This document shows, one piece after another, positions 46,360-55,173 of a stretch of DNA of 64,000 nucleotides (positions within the stretch are counted from its first letter, which is position 1; each line of letters begins with the position of its first letter). The stretch spans positions 62,001-126,000 of the forward strand of contig NZ_CP075524.1 of the NCBI RefSeq assembly GCF_025808395.1, in the 5' to 3' direction. The DNA is from Microcella sp. (GTDB lineage: Bacteria > Actinomycetota > Actinomycetes > Actinomycetales > Microbacteriaceae). The notes under the pieces were generated by a model that worked only from the letters and a program-made list of their open reading frames with translations, was not told the DNA's origin and made no database searches. A program made the position numbers and the translations under genes.

Positions 46360-47823
46360 ATGAGCTCGAACACGGCAGTGGTCGTCGGCTCGGGGCCGAA
46401 CGGTCTCGCGGCCGCCGCCGTGCTCGCGCGCGCCGGGGTGCGCACGACGGTGCTCGAGCGGGCCGACTCGATCGGCGGTGGCGCCCGCACCGCTGAGCTC
46501 ACGCTGCCGGGCTTCGCGCACGACCTGGGTTCGGCGGTGCATCCGCTCGCCGTCTCGTCGGGGTTTTTCCGCCGGTTCGAGCTGCAGAAGCGCATCGAGC
46601 TCGTGACGCCCGAGGTCTCGTACGGCCACCCGCTCGATGACCGACCGGCGGTGCTCGCCTATCGAGATCTCGAGCGCACCGTCGAGCATCTGGGTGTCGA
46701 CGGCTCGGCATGGCGCAGCCTGCTGGGCCCGCTCGTCGAGCGCGCCCAGCGCGTGGCGCAGTTCGCTGGGTCGTCGCTGCTGCGGGTTCCTGCCCACCCG
46801 GTGACGACCGCACTGTTCGGCCTCAGAGCACTCGAGCAGGGCAGCCCTGCCTGGAACCTCCGCTGGCGCGAGGCGGCTGCTCCGGCGCTGCTCTCGGGTG
46901 TCGCGGCGCACTCGGTGCAGCCGATGCCATCGCTGTCGACCTCGGGTGCCGCTCTCGCGCTCGCCACGGCGGGGCACGCGGGCGGCTGGCCGATTCCGAT
47001 CGGCGGCAGTCAGTCGATCATCGACGCGCTCGTCGCCGACCTTCGAGCGCACGGGGGAACGATCGAGACCGGCGTCGACATCACGTCGCTCGCCGAGGTG
47101 GAGCACGCCGATGCCGTGCTGCTCGACATCACTCCTCGCGCCCTCGTGCGCCTCGCGTCAGACAGCATGCCCGCGTCGTACCGCCGACGACTGCTCGCAT
47201 ACCGTCACGGCGACGCCGTCGCGAAAGTCGACTTCGCTCTCAGCGGCCCCGTGCCGTGGATCGACCCCGCGCTGAGAACCGTGCCGACCCTGCACCTCGG
47301 CGGAACCCGCGAGCGCATCGCCGCCGCCGAAGCCGCGGTCGCGCGAGGGCAGCACGCCGACGACCCCTACGTGCTCGTCTCGCAGCCGTCGACCGTCGAC
47401 CCTTCTCGAGCGCCCGACGGCAAGCACGTGCTGTGGACGTACACGCACGTGCCGCACGGCTCGACGCTCGACCAGACCGAGGCGATCATCCGCCAGATCG
47501 AACGGTGGGCACCAGGGTTCCGCGACGTCATCGAAGCGTCGACGAGTGCGACGGCGATGGACATGCAGCGCCAGAACGCCAACTACATCGGCGGCGACAT
47601 CGCGACAGGGGCGGCGACGCTCTGGCAGTTGGCCGCCCGGCCCACCCTCGCGATCACCCCCTGGCGCACGCCGATGCCAGGGGTCTACCTGTGCTCGTCG
47701 GCGACGCCACCGGGGCCGGGGGTGCACGGGCTCGCGGGCGCGTACGCCGCACGGTCAGCGCTGCGGCACGAATTCGGCATCGAACGGCTTCCGTTTCTGG
47801 GAGTCACCAAGGGGGAACACTGA
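46360..47823 (+). CDS. FAD-dependent oxidoreductase (phytoene-desaturase-like, PYROXD2 type)
   Basis: 487 residues. Rossmann dinucleotide site VVVGSGPNGLAAAAVLARAG near the N-terminus, then TVLERADSIGGGARTAELTL, and a C-terminal FAD segment PMPGVYLCSSATPPGPGVHG. Such enzymes catalyse oxidation, isomerisation or desaturation of isoprenoid-like or other lipids; the substrate is unknown. ATG 46360 is 6 nt from TACGTT (46348-46353). The next gene overlaps its stop (TGATG). Confidence 0.87.
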   Translation: MSSNTAVVVGSGPNGLAAAAVLARAGVRTTVLERADSIGGGARTAELTLPGFAHDLGSAVHPLAVSSGFFRRFELQKRIELVTPEVSYGHPLDDRPAVLAYRDLERTVEHLGVDGSAWRSLLGPLVERAQRVAQFAGSSLLRVPAHPVTTALFGLRALEQGSPAWNLRWREAAAPALLSGVAAHSVQPMPSLSTSGAALALATAGHAGGWPIPIGGSQSIIDALVADLRAHGGTIETGVDITSLAEVEHADAVLLDITPRALVRLASDSMPASYRRRLLAYRHGDAVAKVDFALSGPVPWIDPALRTVPTLHLGGTRERIAAAEAAVARGQHADDPYVLVSQPSTVDPSRAPDGKHVLWTYTHVPHGSTLDQTEAIIRQIERWAPGFRDVIEASTSATAMDMQRQNANYIGGDIATGAATLWQLAARPTLAITPWRTPMPGVYLCSSATPPGPGVHGLAGAYAARSALRHEFGIERLPFLGVTKGEH

Positions 47824-48308
47824 TGGCACGCACGACCACAGTCATGAACTGCCCGCCCGAAGCAGTCTTCGCGGTGCTCGCCGACGGCTGGACGTATCCG
47901 TCGTGGGTCGTAGGGGCGTCGCGCATGCGCGGCGTCGACGAGTCGTGGCCCGAGCCCGGCTCGTGCATCCGCCACTCCGTCGGTATCTGGCCGGCGGTCA
48001 TCGACGACGAGACCGAGGTGATCGCATGGGATGCCCCGCGCCGAGCAGAGTTCATCGCGCGCGGGTGGCCGATCGGCGAGGCACGCATCGTCATGGAGGT
48101 GCGGCCGCACCCGAAGGGCTGCATCGTGCGCATGACCGAGTATGCGGTGCGCGGGCCAGTGCAGTACCTGCCGCGATTCGTGACCGACCCGCCGCTCGAT
48201 CTGCGCAACCGCGAAGCGCTGCGGCGCCTCGGCTATCTGGCCGAGGGCATGTGGCAGAACGACGAGACCGAAGAGCGGTCGAGTGCCGAAGACCGCGGCG
48301 AAGAGTAG
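47823..48308 (+). CDS. SRPBCC-family (polyketide cyclase-like) protein
   Basis: 161 residues, one SRPBCC/START-like domain: TTTVMNCPPEAVFAVLADGW at the start, then SWVVGASRMRGVDESWPEPG and EARIVMEVRPHPKGCIVRMT, which build the ligand cavity. It is coupled to the preceding FAD oxidoreductase (ATG inside its stop, ribosome site AAGGGGG) and may bind its substrate or product (inference). The tail is acidic. It meets the convergent MBL gene end to end. Confidence 0.82.
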   Translation: MARTTTVMNCPPEAVFAVLADGWTYPSWVVGASRMRGVDESWPEPGSCIRHSVGIWPAVIDDETEVIAWDAPRRAEFIARGWPIGEARIVMEVRPHPKGCIVRMTEYAVRGPVQYLPRFVTDPPLDLRNREALRRLGYLAEGMWQNDETEERSSAEDRGEE

Positions 48309-48947
48309 TCAGTCGAGCTCGAGAGATTCGCCCGGCTGCAGCACGGTCACGCGACCTCCGTGCGCTTCGACCGCCGAGGTGATGCGCGCGTTCGCCATCG
48401 CGTTGCCGATCTCGGAGTTGACGCGCTCGTGGGTCGGAAACGCGTGCCGGGGCTTCACCGCGTCGAGGTAGTCGATGACCTCGCCGATCTTGAGCCACGG
48501 AGCGCTCGACGGCACCGCGAGCACTGGCACGTCGCTCGTCGGCACGGTGAACGAGTCGCCGGGGTAGTAGAGGGTCTCGTTGACGAAGACTCCCACGTTG
48601 TCGATGATCGGAATCGAGCGGTGGATGGTCGCATGGTGTCCGCCCGAAAAGGCGAGCGCGAACGGCCCGGCAGTGCGCACGTCTCCCGCGTCGACGACCT
48701 GCCAGTGGTAGTCGGGGTGCGCCGCGGCGACCCCTGCCGGAGCGAACAGCTCGACGGCGCCCGACGCGTGCGCCAGCAACCGATCGAGGTGCTCGCGCGT
48801 CACATGGTCGGCGTGCTCGTGCGTGACGACGATCGCCGCGAGCGCGTCGACGACGAACGGTTCGGTGTAGGTGCCAGGGTCGATGACGAGCGTCGCCCCA
48901 TCGTGCTCGACGACGAGGCACGCGTGCTCTCGTTTGGTGATGTTCAT
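48309..48947 (-). CDS. MBL-fold metallo-hydrolase (UlaG-like)
   Basis: 212 residues. The zinc motif is THEHADH (H43, H45, D47, H48), with further ligands in SGGHHATIH and the D in GDSFTVP. The family hydrolyses phosphodiester, lactone or amide bonds; the short, single-domain form resembles UlaG-like proteins. Substrate not known. ATG 48947 is 6 nt from TAGGGT (complement of 48954-48959). Confidence 0.85.
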   Translation of the reverse strand: MNITKREHACLVVEHDGATLVIDPGTYTEPFVVDALAAIVVTHEHADHVTREHLDRLLAHASGAVELFAPAGVAAAHPDYHWQVVDAGDVRTAGPFALAFSGGHHATIHRSIPIIDNVGVFVNETLYYPGDSFTVPTSDVPVLAVPSSAPWLKIGEVIDYLDAVKPRHAFPTHERVNSEIGNAMANARITSAVEAHGGRVTVLQPGESLELD

Positions 48948-48980
48948 GCCGCCACCCTAGCCAGCGCGCCTCGACGCGAC

Positions 48981-49004
48981 ACCCCCGGGGGGTACCCTGG
49001 TCTC
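48981..49004 (+). promoter_or_regulatory. CsoR-type operator and promoter
   Basis: A G/C-tract dyad ACCCCCGGGGGGT (48981-48993) runs directly into the -10 TACCCT (48993-48998), 6 nt before the start codon of the CsoR-type gene. CsoR/RcnR proteins bind such G-tract palindromes, so metal-controlled autorepression is likely. Confidence 0.65.
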
Positions 49005-49286
49005 GTGATCGACGACATCAAGAAGCGCGCCCTGCACCGCTCACGCATCCTCCAGGGCCAATTGCGCGGCATCGAGAAGATGATCGAGAGCGAGGAGTAC
49101 TGCGTCGACATCATCACGCAGTCGCTCGCCGTGCAGAAGAGCCTGCGCAGCCTCAACAAGCTGCTCGTCGAGAACCATCTGCGCACCCATGTCACCGACA
49201 TGTTCGACGCGGGCGCCGACGAGCGCGAGAAGGCGGTCGCCGAGCTGCTCGCAGTCTTCGAGCTGCAGCAGAACCGGGGCAGCTGA
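49005..49286 (+). CDS. CsoR/RcnR-family metal-sensing repressor
   Basis: 93 residues, all-helical: ALHRSRILQGQLRGIEKMIE is the family's opening and contains the DNA-facing helix; EEYCVDIITQSLAVQKSLRS holds the ligand C33. The other two ligand positions are H58 and H62 (ENHLRTHV), so the site is Cys-His-His rather than Cys-His-Cys of classical copper CsoR. Metal choice is therefore open (Cu(I), Zn or others). GTG 49005. No copper transporter adjoins it. Confidence 0.88.
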   Translation: MIDDIKKRALHRSRILQGQLRGIEKMIESEEYCVDIITQSLAVQKSLRSLNKLLVENHLRTHVTDMFDAGADEREKAVAELLAVFELQQNRGS

Positions 49287-49327
49287 GCCGCGCGCGGGGC
49301 GGGCCGCCGACGCGCCATAATCAGCGC

Positions 49328-50230
49328 ATGACATCGTCGTCGAAACGCATCGTCGTGGCCATCAACCCGAACGCCTCGTTCGGCCGCGGTCGAGAGGTCG
49401 GCCCGGCCGTCGTCACAACGCTGCGAGGTCTCGGCCACGAGGTCACGAGCCTCATCGAACCCGACTTCGCCCAGCTGCTCGAGGCGACTCGCGCCGCCGT
49501 GCGCGAGAAGCCCGACGCGCTCGTCGTGGTCGGCGGCGACGGCATGGTCAACCTCGGGGTGACCGCGCTGCAGGGCACGAAGGTGCCCCTCGGGCTGGTG
49601 CCGAGCGGCACCGGCAACGACGTGGCGCGCGGGCTGGGCATCCCGATCGGCGACACCGAAGCGGCCATCGAGCACCTCGCAAGCGCCCTGCAGAAGCCGC
49701 CCCGAGCGATCGATGCCGGGTCTATCTCGTTCGAGGGCGGGCGAGCGCGTTTCGGGTGCATTCTGTCTGCCGGCTTCGATGCCCTCGTCAACGAGCGCGC
49801 CAACCGCATGACTCGCCCGCGCGGACGCAGCCGCTACACGATCGCCCTGCTCGTCGAGCTCGCCAGACTGCGCCCCATCGACTACACCCTCACCCTCGAC
49901 GGCGTCGTGCACCGCGAGCGGGCGATGCTCGTCGCCGTCGCCAACAACCTGTCGTTCGGCGGCGGCATGAAGGTGGCCCCCGATGCGAGCCTCGACGACG
50001 GGCTGTTCGACGTCGTCTACGTGAAACCGCTGGGCCGGCTCGCGTTCTTGCGCATCTACCCGCGCGTCTTCGCCGGAACTCACGTGACCGACCCCCGCGT
50101 CGTCGCGCAGCGCGCTCGCTCGGTGCGCATCGAGGCAGCCGGCGTCGTCGCCTACGCCGACGGCGAGAGAATCGCGCCGCTGCCGGTCGATATCGAGATG
50201 GATGCCGGCAGCCTCCGCGTGCTCGCCTGA
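49328..50230 (+). CDS. Diacylglycerol/lipid kinase family protein
   Basis: 300 residues of the DAGK catalytic family: VAINPNASFGRGREVGPAVV, VVGGDGMVNLGVTALQGTKV, LGLVPSGTGNDVARGLGIPI (the ATP-binding motifs) and VAVANNLSFGGGMKVAPDAS. It phosphorylates diacylglycerol or a related lipid at the membrane. In actinobacteria such enzymes recycle lipids or make phosphatidic acid. ATG 49328 is 6 nt from CATAAT (49316-49321). Confidence 0.9.
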   Translation: MTSSSKRIVVAINPNASFGRGREVGPAVVTTLRGLGHEVTSLIEPDFAQLLEATRAAVREKPDALVVVGGDGMVNLGVTALQGTKVPLGLVPSGTGNDVARGLGIPIGDTEAAIEHLASALQKPPRAIDAGSISFEGGRARFGCILSAGFDALVNERANRMTRPRGRSRYTIALLVELARLRPIDYTLTLDGVVHRERAMLVAVANNLSFGGGMKVAPDASLDDGLFDVVYVKPLGRLAFLRIYPRVFAGTHVTDPRVVAQRARSVRIEAAGVVAYADGERIAPLPVDIEMDAGSLRVLA

Positions 50231-50291
50231 CCCCGGCCCGCGGTTTGGTCGGGGTGAGAGCGCTGTGGCATACTCGTACGGTTGCAGCCGC

Positions 50292-50364
50292 GGCCCCATC
50301 GTATAGCGGCCTAGTACGCCGCCCTCTCACGGCGGTAACGCGGGTTCGAATCCCGCTGGGGTCA
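50292..50364 (+). tRNA. tRNA-Glu (CTC)
   Basis: 73 nt. Acceptor GGCCCCA (50292-50298) pairs with TGGGGTC (50357-50363), with one G-T pair; discriminator A. Anticodon stem CCGCC/GGCGG with loop CTCTCAC, anticodon CTC. T-arm GCGGGTTCGAATCCCGC. CCA is encoded (50365-50367). The T-arm and acceptor are repeated twice downstream. Confidence 0.96.
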
Positions 50365-50552
50365 CCACCAGAAACCGCCCGGAGTCGTCCGGGTGGTTTC
50401 TTTGGTTAACGCGCGAAGCGGTGCTTCGCGGGGTTCGAATCCCGCTGGGGTCACCACCAGAAACCGCCCGGAGTCGTCCGGGTGGTTTCTTTGGTTAACG
50501 CGCGAAGCGATGCTTCGCGGGGTTCGAATCCCGCTGGGGTCACCACCAGAAA
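50342..50552 (+). repeat. 89-bp tandem repeat of tRNA-Glu 3' end plus terminator
   Basis: A 33-bp core starting GGGTTCGAATCCCGC and running through CCACCAGAAA occurs at 50342, 50431 and 50520, exactly 89 bases apart. Units 1 and 2 (50342-50430, 50431-50519) differ at one base. Each carries a terminator hairpin GAAACCGCCCGGA-GTCG-TCCGGGTGGTTTC (50371-50400 and 50460-50489) followed by TTTGGTT, and a second stem CGCGAAGC/GCTTCGCG. The third copy is the core only. tRNA 3' ends are common att sites; here only copies without cargo remain. Confidence 0.9.
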
Positions 50553-50594
50553 AGCGCTCTCGACGCGCCCCCCGCCGAGGTCTACGCTGAGCGC

Positions 50595-50981
50595 ATGACC
50601 CGACTGCGCGCCTTTGCCGCCATTGCTCTCTCGCTTGCTCTCGTCGCCGGCACCTCGGCGTGCTCGCTCATTCCCGGCCTCGCGCCCGACGCGACTGGTG
50701 AGCCCCTCATCGACACCACGTGGTCGGGCACCGACTCCGACGGCGACGAGTGGGGCCTGCTCTTCGAGGACGACGGCACCGTCGGTCTGACCTACAACGG
50801 CAACGAGTACGACGACGCCACCGACACCTGGCGCGTGGCGAACAACACCCTGACGATCTCGATCGCCTTCAGCGAGGGCGTCGCCACGATGACCGGCCCA
50901 TACTCAGACGGTGCGACCTCGGTCGACCTTGAGGGCAGTCAGGGTGCGGCAACGTGGACGCTGACGATCACGCAAGACTGA
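50595..50981 (+). CDS. Predicted lipoprotein, 128 aa
   Basis: Signal peptide with lipobox TSAC (cysteine 23), then a small beta-rich domain (WSGTDSDGDEWGLLFEDDGT; NNTLTISIAFSEGVATMTGP) resembling lipocalin-like or META-type secreted domains; not named further. ATG 50595 is 6 nt from TACGCT (50583-50588). It lies between the tRNA-Glu array and the Mn riboswitch. Confidence 0.72.
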   Translation: MTRLRAFAAIALSLALVAGTSACSLIPGLAPDATGEPLIDTTWSGTDSDGDEWGLLFEDDGTVGLTYNGNEYDDATDTWRVANNTLTISIAFSEGVATMTGPYSDGATSVDLEGSQGAATWTLTITQD

Positions 50982-51010
50982 GGCACCGGCTCCGATAGGC
51001 TTGCCCGCAG

Positions 51011-51108
51011 CGAAGGGGAGTATCCCGCTCTCGCCGATCCCGTCATCACGGCGCGCACCGTAGCGAGCCCGGGTTCGGCGCCGCCTGAGGGCGGGGGAGA
51101 GACTTTCG
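51011..51108 (+). ncRNA. Manganese riboswitch (yybP-ykoY)
   Basis: The 5' strand CGAAGGGGAGTA (from 51011) and the 3' strand GGGGGAGAGACTTTCG (to 51108) form the base helix, and the middle has CGTCATCACGG and a GCCGCCTGAGGGC helix, as in the yybP-ykoY class. The RNA senses Mn2+ and typically controls TerC-family and other Mn exporters. A -10 TAGGCT lies at 50996-51001. The gene start at 51139 has AAAGG 5 nt upstream, so control may be on translation. Confidence 0.82.
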
Positions 51109-51138
51109 AGTTTCACCGACCCTCTTCGAAAGGCCACT

Positions 51139-52227
51139 GTGTCGAGCTTCGTCATTCCCGTCTGGTTCGAAGTGGGCTCGCTCGTCATCTTGAGCGTGAT
51201 CCTCATTCTCGACCTGCTGCTCGTCATCAAGCGGCCGCATGTGCCGAGCCCGAAAGAGTCGAGCCTGTGGGTGGCGTTCTACGTCACGCTCGCACTCATC
51301 TTCGGCGGGCTCATGTTCGTGGTCGTCGGGCCGCAGGCGGGCGGCGAGTTCATCGCCGGCTGGCTCACCGAGTACAGCCTCTCGATCGACAACCTGTTCG
51401 TGTTCGTGCTGATCATGTCGCAGTTCGCGGTGCCCAGGCGCATGCAGCAGCGGGTGCTCATGATCGGCATCATTCTGGCGCTGCTGTTCCGCGGCATCTT
51501 CATCCTGCTCGGCGCAGCGCTCATCGAGAACTTCAGCTGGATCTTCTACATCTTCGGCGCCTTCCTGCTCATCACGGCGGTGCAGCAGGCGCTGTCTGGG
51601 CGTGAAGACGATGAGGCGCGCGAGAATGCGCTCATCAGGTTCTTGCGCAAGCGCATCGCGATCGCCGACGACTTCCACGACATGAAGATGCGCGTCACGG
51701 TCGACGGTCGACGGCTGTGGACTCCGCTCATCATCGTGCTCATCGCCATCGGCACGACCGACGTGATCTTCGCGCTCGACTCGATTCCGGCGATCTTCGG
51801 CATCACGCAGAGCCCGTTCATCGTCTTCACCGCGAACGTCTTCGCACTCATGGGCCTGCGGCAGCTCTACTTCTTGCTCGGCCACCTCGTCGACAAGCTC
51901 GAATACCTCAAGTACGGCATCGCCTTCATTCTCGCGTTCATCGGCGTCAAGCTCGTCTTCCACGCCATGCACGAGAACGAGCTGCCCTTCATCAACGGCG
52001 GTCAGCCGATCGAATGGGCGCCCGACATCAGCACCTGGACGTCGCTCATCGTCATCATCGCGGCCATGCTCGTGGCCGTCGTCGCCAGCCTCGTGAAGCT
52101 GCGGTTGAGCAAGCGATACATCCCCACCGCCTTGCTGAGAGCAGAGATCGATGATGAGGTGGATGCTGTGGCCGACCAGGCAGCACGCACCCCGTCAGAC
52201 AGCGCTGCGAAAGAGGGCAATTCGTGA
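51139..52227 (+). CDS. TerC-family membrane protein (likely Mn2+ export)
   Basis: 362 residues, about eight helices: LVILSVILILDLLLVIKRPH, FIAGWLTEYSLSIDNLFVFV with the acidic SIDN motif, and TDVIFALDSIPAIFGITQSP. TerC proteins of the Alx type export manganese and some supply metal to secreted enzymes. The Mn riboswitch directly upstream supports this. A short acidic tail follows the last helix. GTG 51139. It overlaps the next gene by 4 bases (GTGA). Confidence 0.92.
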   Translation: MSSFVIPVWFEVGSLVILSVILILDLLLVIKRPHVPSPKESSLWVAFYVTLALIFGGLMFVVVGPQAGGEFIAGWLTEYSLSIDNLFVFVLIMSQFAVPRRMQQRVLMIGIILALLFRGIFILLGAALIENFSWIFYIFGAFLLITAVQQALSGREDDEARENALIRFLRKRIAIADDFHDMKMRVTVDGRRLWTPLIIVLIAIGTTDVIFALDSIPAIFGITQSPFIVFTANVFALMGLRQLYFLLGHLVDKLEYLKYGIAFILAFIGVKLVFHAMHENELPFINGGQPIEWAPDISTWTSLIVIIAAMLVAVVASLVKLRLSKRYIPTALLRAEIDDEVDAVADQAARTPSDSAAKEGNS

Positions 52228-52916
52228 TTCCGCACCCCACCGAAGAGCAGTTTCTCGCCGGACACGTCACGCCCGACGAGAGCCGCGAGTGGCTGGAGAG
52301 CGTCGAGAGCGAGTTCGAGCACGCGTTCCAGACGCTGGGCGGCATGCGGTTGGGGGTGTCGGTGTTCGGTTCGGCGAGGGTCGCTCCCGAGCACCCGCGA
52401 TACGCCCTCGGTGTCGAGGTGGGTCGCCGCATCGCCGAAGCGGGCTTCCCCGTCATCACGGGTGGCGGCCCGGGGCTCATGCAGGCCGCCAATAAGGGCG
52501 CGCACGGGCGAGACGTGCCCTCGGTCGGGCTGACCATCGAGCTGCCGCGTGAAGAGCAGGCGAACCCTTACGCGACCACAGTGGTGCCCTTCGAGCACTT
52601 CTTCGTGCGCAAGACGGTGTTCGTGCGCTACTCGTGCGCGTTCGTGACGCTGCCGGGCGGCTTCGGCACGCTCGACGAGCTGTTCGAGGCGCTGACGCTC
52701 ATTCAGACCGGCAAGCTGCAGAACTTTCCCGTCATCCTCATCGGCACCGAGTTCTGGTCGGGCGTGGTCGAGTGGCTGCGCGACGCCCTGCTCGCCGACG
52801 GCAAGATCTCGCCGCGCGACCTCGACCTCATCACCGTCACCGACGATCTCGACGAGATGATCCGCATCATCGAGGCGTGCGTCGAGTGCCACACTCCGCC
52901 CAGCTCCGCGCTCTGA
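52224..52916 (+). CDS. LOG-family nucleotide 5'-monophosphate phosphoribohydrolase
   Basis: 230 residues. The LOG motifs are VSVFGSARV, GGGPGLMQAANKGAH and PGGFGTLDELFEALTLIQTG; the last is the catalytic block. Members remove the base from adenosine-type monophosphates (cytokinin-activating in plants; purine metabolism or unknown in bacteria). It starts at GTG 52224 inside the terC stop, so it is translated with terC under the Mn riboswitch. Confidence 0.88.
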   Translation: MIPHPTEEQFLAGHVTPDESREWLESVESEFEHAFQTLGGMRLGVSVFGSARVAPEHPRYALGVEVGRRIAEAGFPVITGGGPGLMQAANKGAHGRDVPSVGLTIELPREEQANPYATTVVPFEHFFVRKTVFVRYSCAFVTLPGGFGTLDELFEALTLIQTGKLQNFPVILIGTEFWSGVVEWLRDALLADGKISPRDLDLITVTDDLDEMIRIIEACVECHTPPSSAL

Positions 52917-52938
52917 ACGACCACTGACCGCCCGGTGC

Positions 52939-53036
52939 TACCCTGAACTCCATGCAGCGCGTGCGTCTTCTCCTTCGTCGCCGCGGCGAGTCCTGATCAC
53001 CCAGGTCGCTCTCTCGCCGCGGAGTTCTGACGCGGC
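52939..53036 (+). promoter_or_regulatory. leuCD leader: promoter, leader peptide and alternative stems
   Basis: -10 TACCCT (52939-52944) is 7 nt from the leader start. CCGCGGCGAG (52981-52990) can pair with CTCGCCGCGG (53013-53022), or GCCGCG (53016-53021) with CGCGGC (53031-53036); the two stems exclude each other. Ribosome stalling in the leader peptide would decide. No clear T-rich run follows, so the block may act on the leuC ribosome site (AGAAGGGTGA). Confidence 0.6.
52952..52996 (+). CDS. leuL: Leucine leader peptide, 14 aa
   Basis: MQRVRLLLRRRGES. Three consecutive leucine codons, CTT-CTC-CTT, two of them CTT, a rare codon in this genome (CTC and CTG dominate). It starts at ATG 52952 without a ribosome site, so probably leaderless. 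The position ahead of leuC and the run of leucine codons support attenuation by leucyl-tRNA supply. Confidence 0.65.
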   Translation: MQRVRLLLRRRGES

Positions 53037-53071
53037 CGATTCGCACAGTTCGCTAGAAGGGTGATCTCACC

Positions 53072-54547
53072 GTGAATGACATTGACCGCCGCCCCCGCAC
53101 CCTGGCCGAGAAGGTCTGGGATGCCCATCTCGTCGCTCAGGGCGAGAACGGCGAGCCCGACCTGCTGTACATCGACCTGCACCTCGTGCACGAGGTGACG
53201 AGCCCCCAGGCCTTCGACGGCCTGCGCATGGCGGGCCGCCCCGTGCGCCGCCCCGATCTGACGATCGCGACCGAAGACCACAACACGCCGACGCTCGCGA
53301 TCGACAAGCCCATCGCCGAGCCCACGAGCCGCAAGCAGATCGAGACACTGCGCGCCAATTGCGCCGAGTTCGGCGTGCGCCTGCACTCGCTCGGCGACAT
53401 CGAGCAGGGCATCGTGCACGTCGTGGGCCCGCAGCTGGGTCTCACCATGCCGGGCATCACCGTGGTGTGCGGCGATTCGCACACGAGCACGCACGGCGCG
53501 TTCGGCGCGATGGCCTTCGGCATCGGCACGAGCGAGGTCGAGCACGTGCTGGCCACGCAGACCCTGCCGCTGAAGCCGTTCAAGACCATGGCCATCACGG
53601 TCGAGGGCGAGCTCAAGCCGGGCGTCACTGCGAAAGACATCATTCTCGCCGTCATCGCGACGATTGGTACCGGCGGCGGGCAGGGCTATGTGCTCGAGTA
53701 CCGTGGCTCGGCCATCCGGTCGCTGTCGATGGATGGCCGCATGACGATCTGCAACATGTCGATCGAGGCGGGCGCGCGGGCCGGCATGGTCGCCCCCGAC
53801 GAAACGACCTACGCCTACCTGCAGGGCCGGCCGCACGCGCCGCAGGGCGCCGACTGGGATGCCGCCGTCGAGTACTGGAACACGCTGAAGACCGACGACG
53901 ACGCCGTCTTCGACGCCGAGGTGTTTCTCGACGCCAACGAGCTCGAACCCTTCGTCACGTGGGGCACCAACCCTGGGCAGGGCATCTCACTCAGCGACTC
54001 GGTGCCCGACCCTTCGACGATCATCGACCCGAATGAGCGGGCCGCCGCAGAGCGGGCTCTCGAGTATATGGCGCTGACTCCGGGAACCCCGATGAAGCAG
54101 ATACCGGTCGACGTGGTCTTCATGGGCTCGTGCACGAACAGTCGTCTCGACGACCTGCGGGCGTTCGCGTCGATCATCAAGGGCCACAAGAAGGCCGAGG
54201 GCGTCGACGTCATCGTCGTGCCCGGCTCTGCGCGCGTGCGACTCGAGGCCGAGGCAGAGGGCATCGACAAGATCGTCGAAGCATTCGGAGGCGAATGGCG
54301 CTTTGCCGGATGCTCGATGTGCCTGGGCATGAACCCCGATCAGCTCGAGCCCGGCCAGCGCTGCGCCTCGACGAGCAACCGCAACTTCGAGGGTCGGCAG
54401 GGCAAGGGCGGGCGCACCCACCTCGTGTCGCCGCTCGTGGCGGCGTCGACCGCGATTCGCGGCACGCTGTCGAGCGTGAGCGACCTACTGGCCGACGGCA
54501 TCGACGTCGACGACAGATTCGTCTCGATCGAAGGGGCGGCGGTGTAG
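53072..54547 (+). CDS. leuC: 3-isopropylmalate dehydratase, large subunit
   Basis: 491 residues, aconitase family. The [4Fe-4S] cysteines are in GSCTNSR and [39 protein letters not shown] and [11 protein letters not shown] are also diagnostic. With LeuD it isomerises 2- to 3-isopropylmalate in leucine synthesis. GTG 53072 has AGAAGGG 10 nt upstream. leuD follows 2 bases after the stop. Confidence 0.97.
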   Translation: MNDIDRRPRTLAEKVWDAHLVAQGENGEPDLLYIDLHLVHEVTSPQAFDGLRMAGRPVRRPDLTIATEDHNTPTLAIDKPIAEPTSRKQIETLRANCAEFGVRLHSLGDIEQGIVHVVGPQLGLTMPGITVVCGDSHTSTHGAFGAMAFGIGTSEVEHVLATQTLPLKPFKTMAITVEGELKPGVTAKDIILAVIATIGTGGGQGYVLEYRGSAIRSLSMDGRMTICNMSIEAGARAGMVAPDETTYAYLQGRPHAPQGADWDAAVEYWNTLKTDDDAVFDAEVFLDANELEPFVTWGTNPGQGISLSDSVPDPSTIIDPNERAAAERALEYMALTPGTPMKQIPVDVVFMGSCTNSRLDDLRAFASIIKGHKKAEGVDVIVVPGSARVRLEAEAEGIDKIVEAFGGEWRFAGCSMCLGMNPDQLEPGQRCASTSNRNFEGRQGKGGRTHLVSPLVAASTAIRGTLSSVSDLLADGIDVDDRFVSIEGAAV

Positions 54548-54549
54548 TC

Positions 54550-55146
54550 ATGGAGAAGGTCAGCACCATCACCGGAGTCGCCGTGCCGTTTCGGCGCAGC
54601 AATGTCGACACCGACCAGATCATTCCCGCCGTGTTCCTCAAGCGAGTGACGAAGACCGGCTACGACGACGCGCTGTTCTCGGCGTGGCGCCAAGACCCCG
54701 AGTTCATTCTCAATCGCCCCGAGTACGCCCACCCGCGCATTCTCATCGCAGGCCCCGACTTCGGCACCGGGTCGAGTCGTGAGCACGCCGTGTGGGCCTT
54801 GCGCGACTTCGGGTTTCGCGCGGTGATCAGCCCCAAGTTCGCCGACATCTTCCGAGGCAATTCGGGCAAGCAGGGGCTGCTGACGGGCGTCGTCGACGAA
54901 CCGACCGTCGAGCGGCTGTGGGCCGAGCTCGAAGCGCACCCCGGCATGGAGGCCACGGTCGACCTCGAGGCCCGCACGGTCACCGTCGGGAATATCACCG
55001 TCGCTTTCGAGATTGACGACTACACGCGATGGCGCTTGCTCGAGGGGCTCGACGACATCGGCCTCACCCTGCGCGACGAGCAGGCGATCACCGACTTCGA
55101 GGCTCGCCGCGAAAGCTGGCGGCCGACGACCCTTCCCGCCCGCTGA
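54550..55146 (+). CDS. leuD: 3-isopropylmalate dehydratase, small subunit
   Basis: 198 residues. The swivelling domain of aconitase-type enzymes: [40 protein letters not shown], and [20 protein letters not shown]. Start ATG 54550 opens the conserved N-terminus; the longer frame upstream overlaps leuC. It is the second gene of leuCD; no leuA or leuB is in the window. Confidence 0.97.
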   Translation: MEKVSTITGVAVPFRRSNVDTDQIIPAVFLKRVTKTGYDDALFSAWRQDPEFILNRPEYAHPRILIAGPDFGTGSSREHAVWALRDFGFRAVISPKFADIFRGNSGKQGLLTGVVDEPTVERLWAELEAHPGMEATVDLEARTVTVGNITVAFEIDDYTRWRLLEGLDDIGLTLRDEQAITDFEARRESWRPTTLPAR

Positions 55147-55173
55147 GGGCCGACCACCACCACCTGAGGTCAC

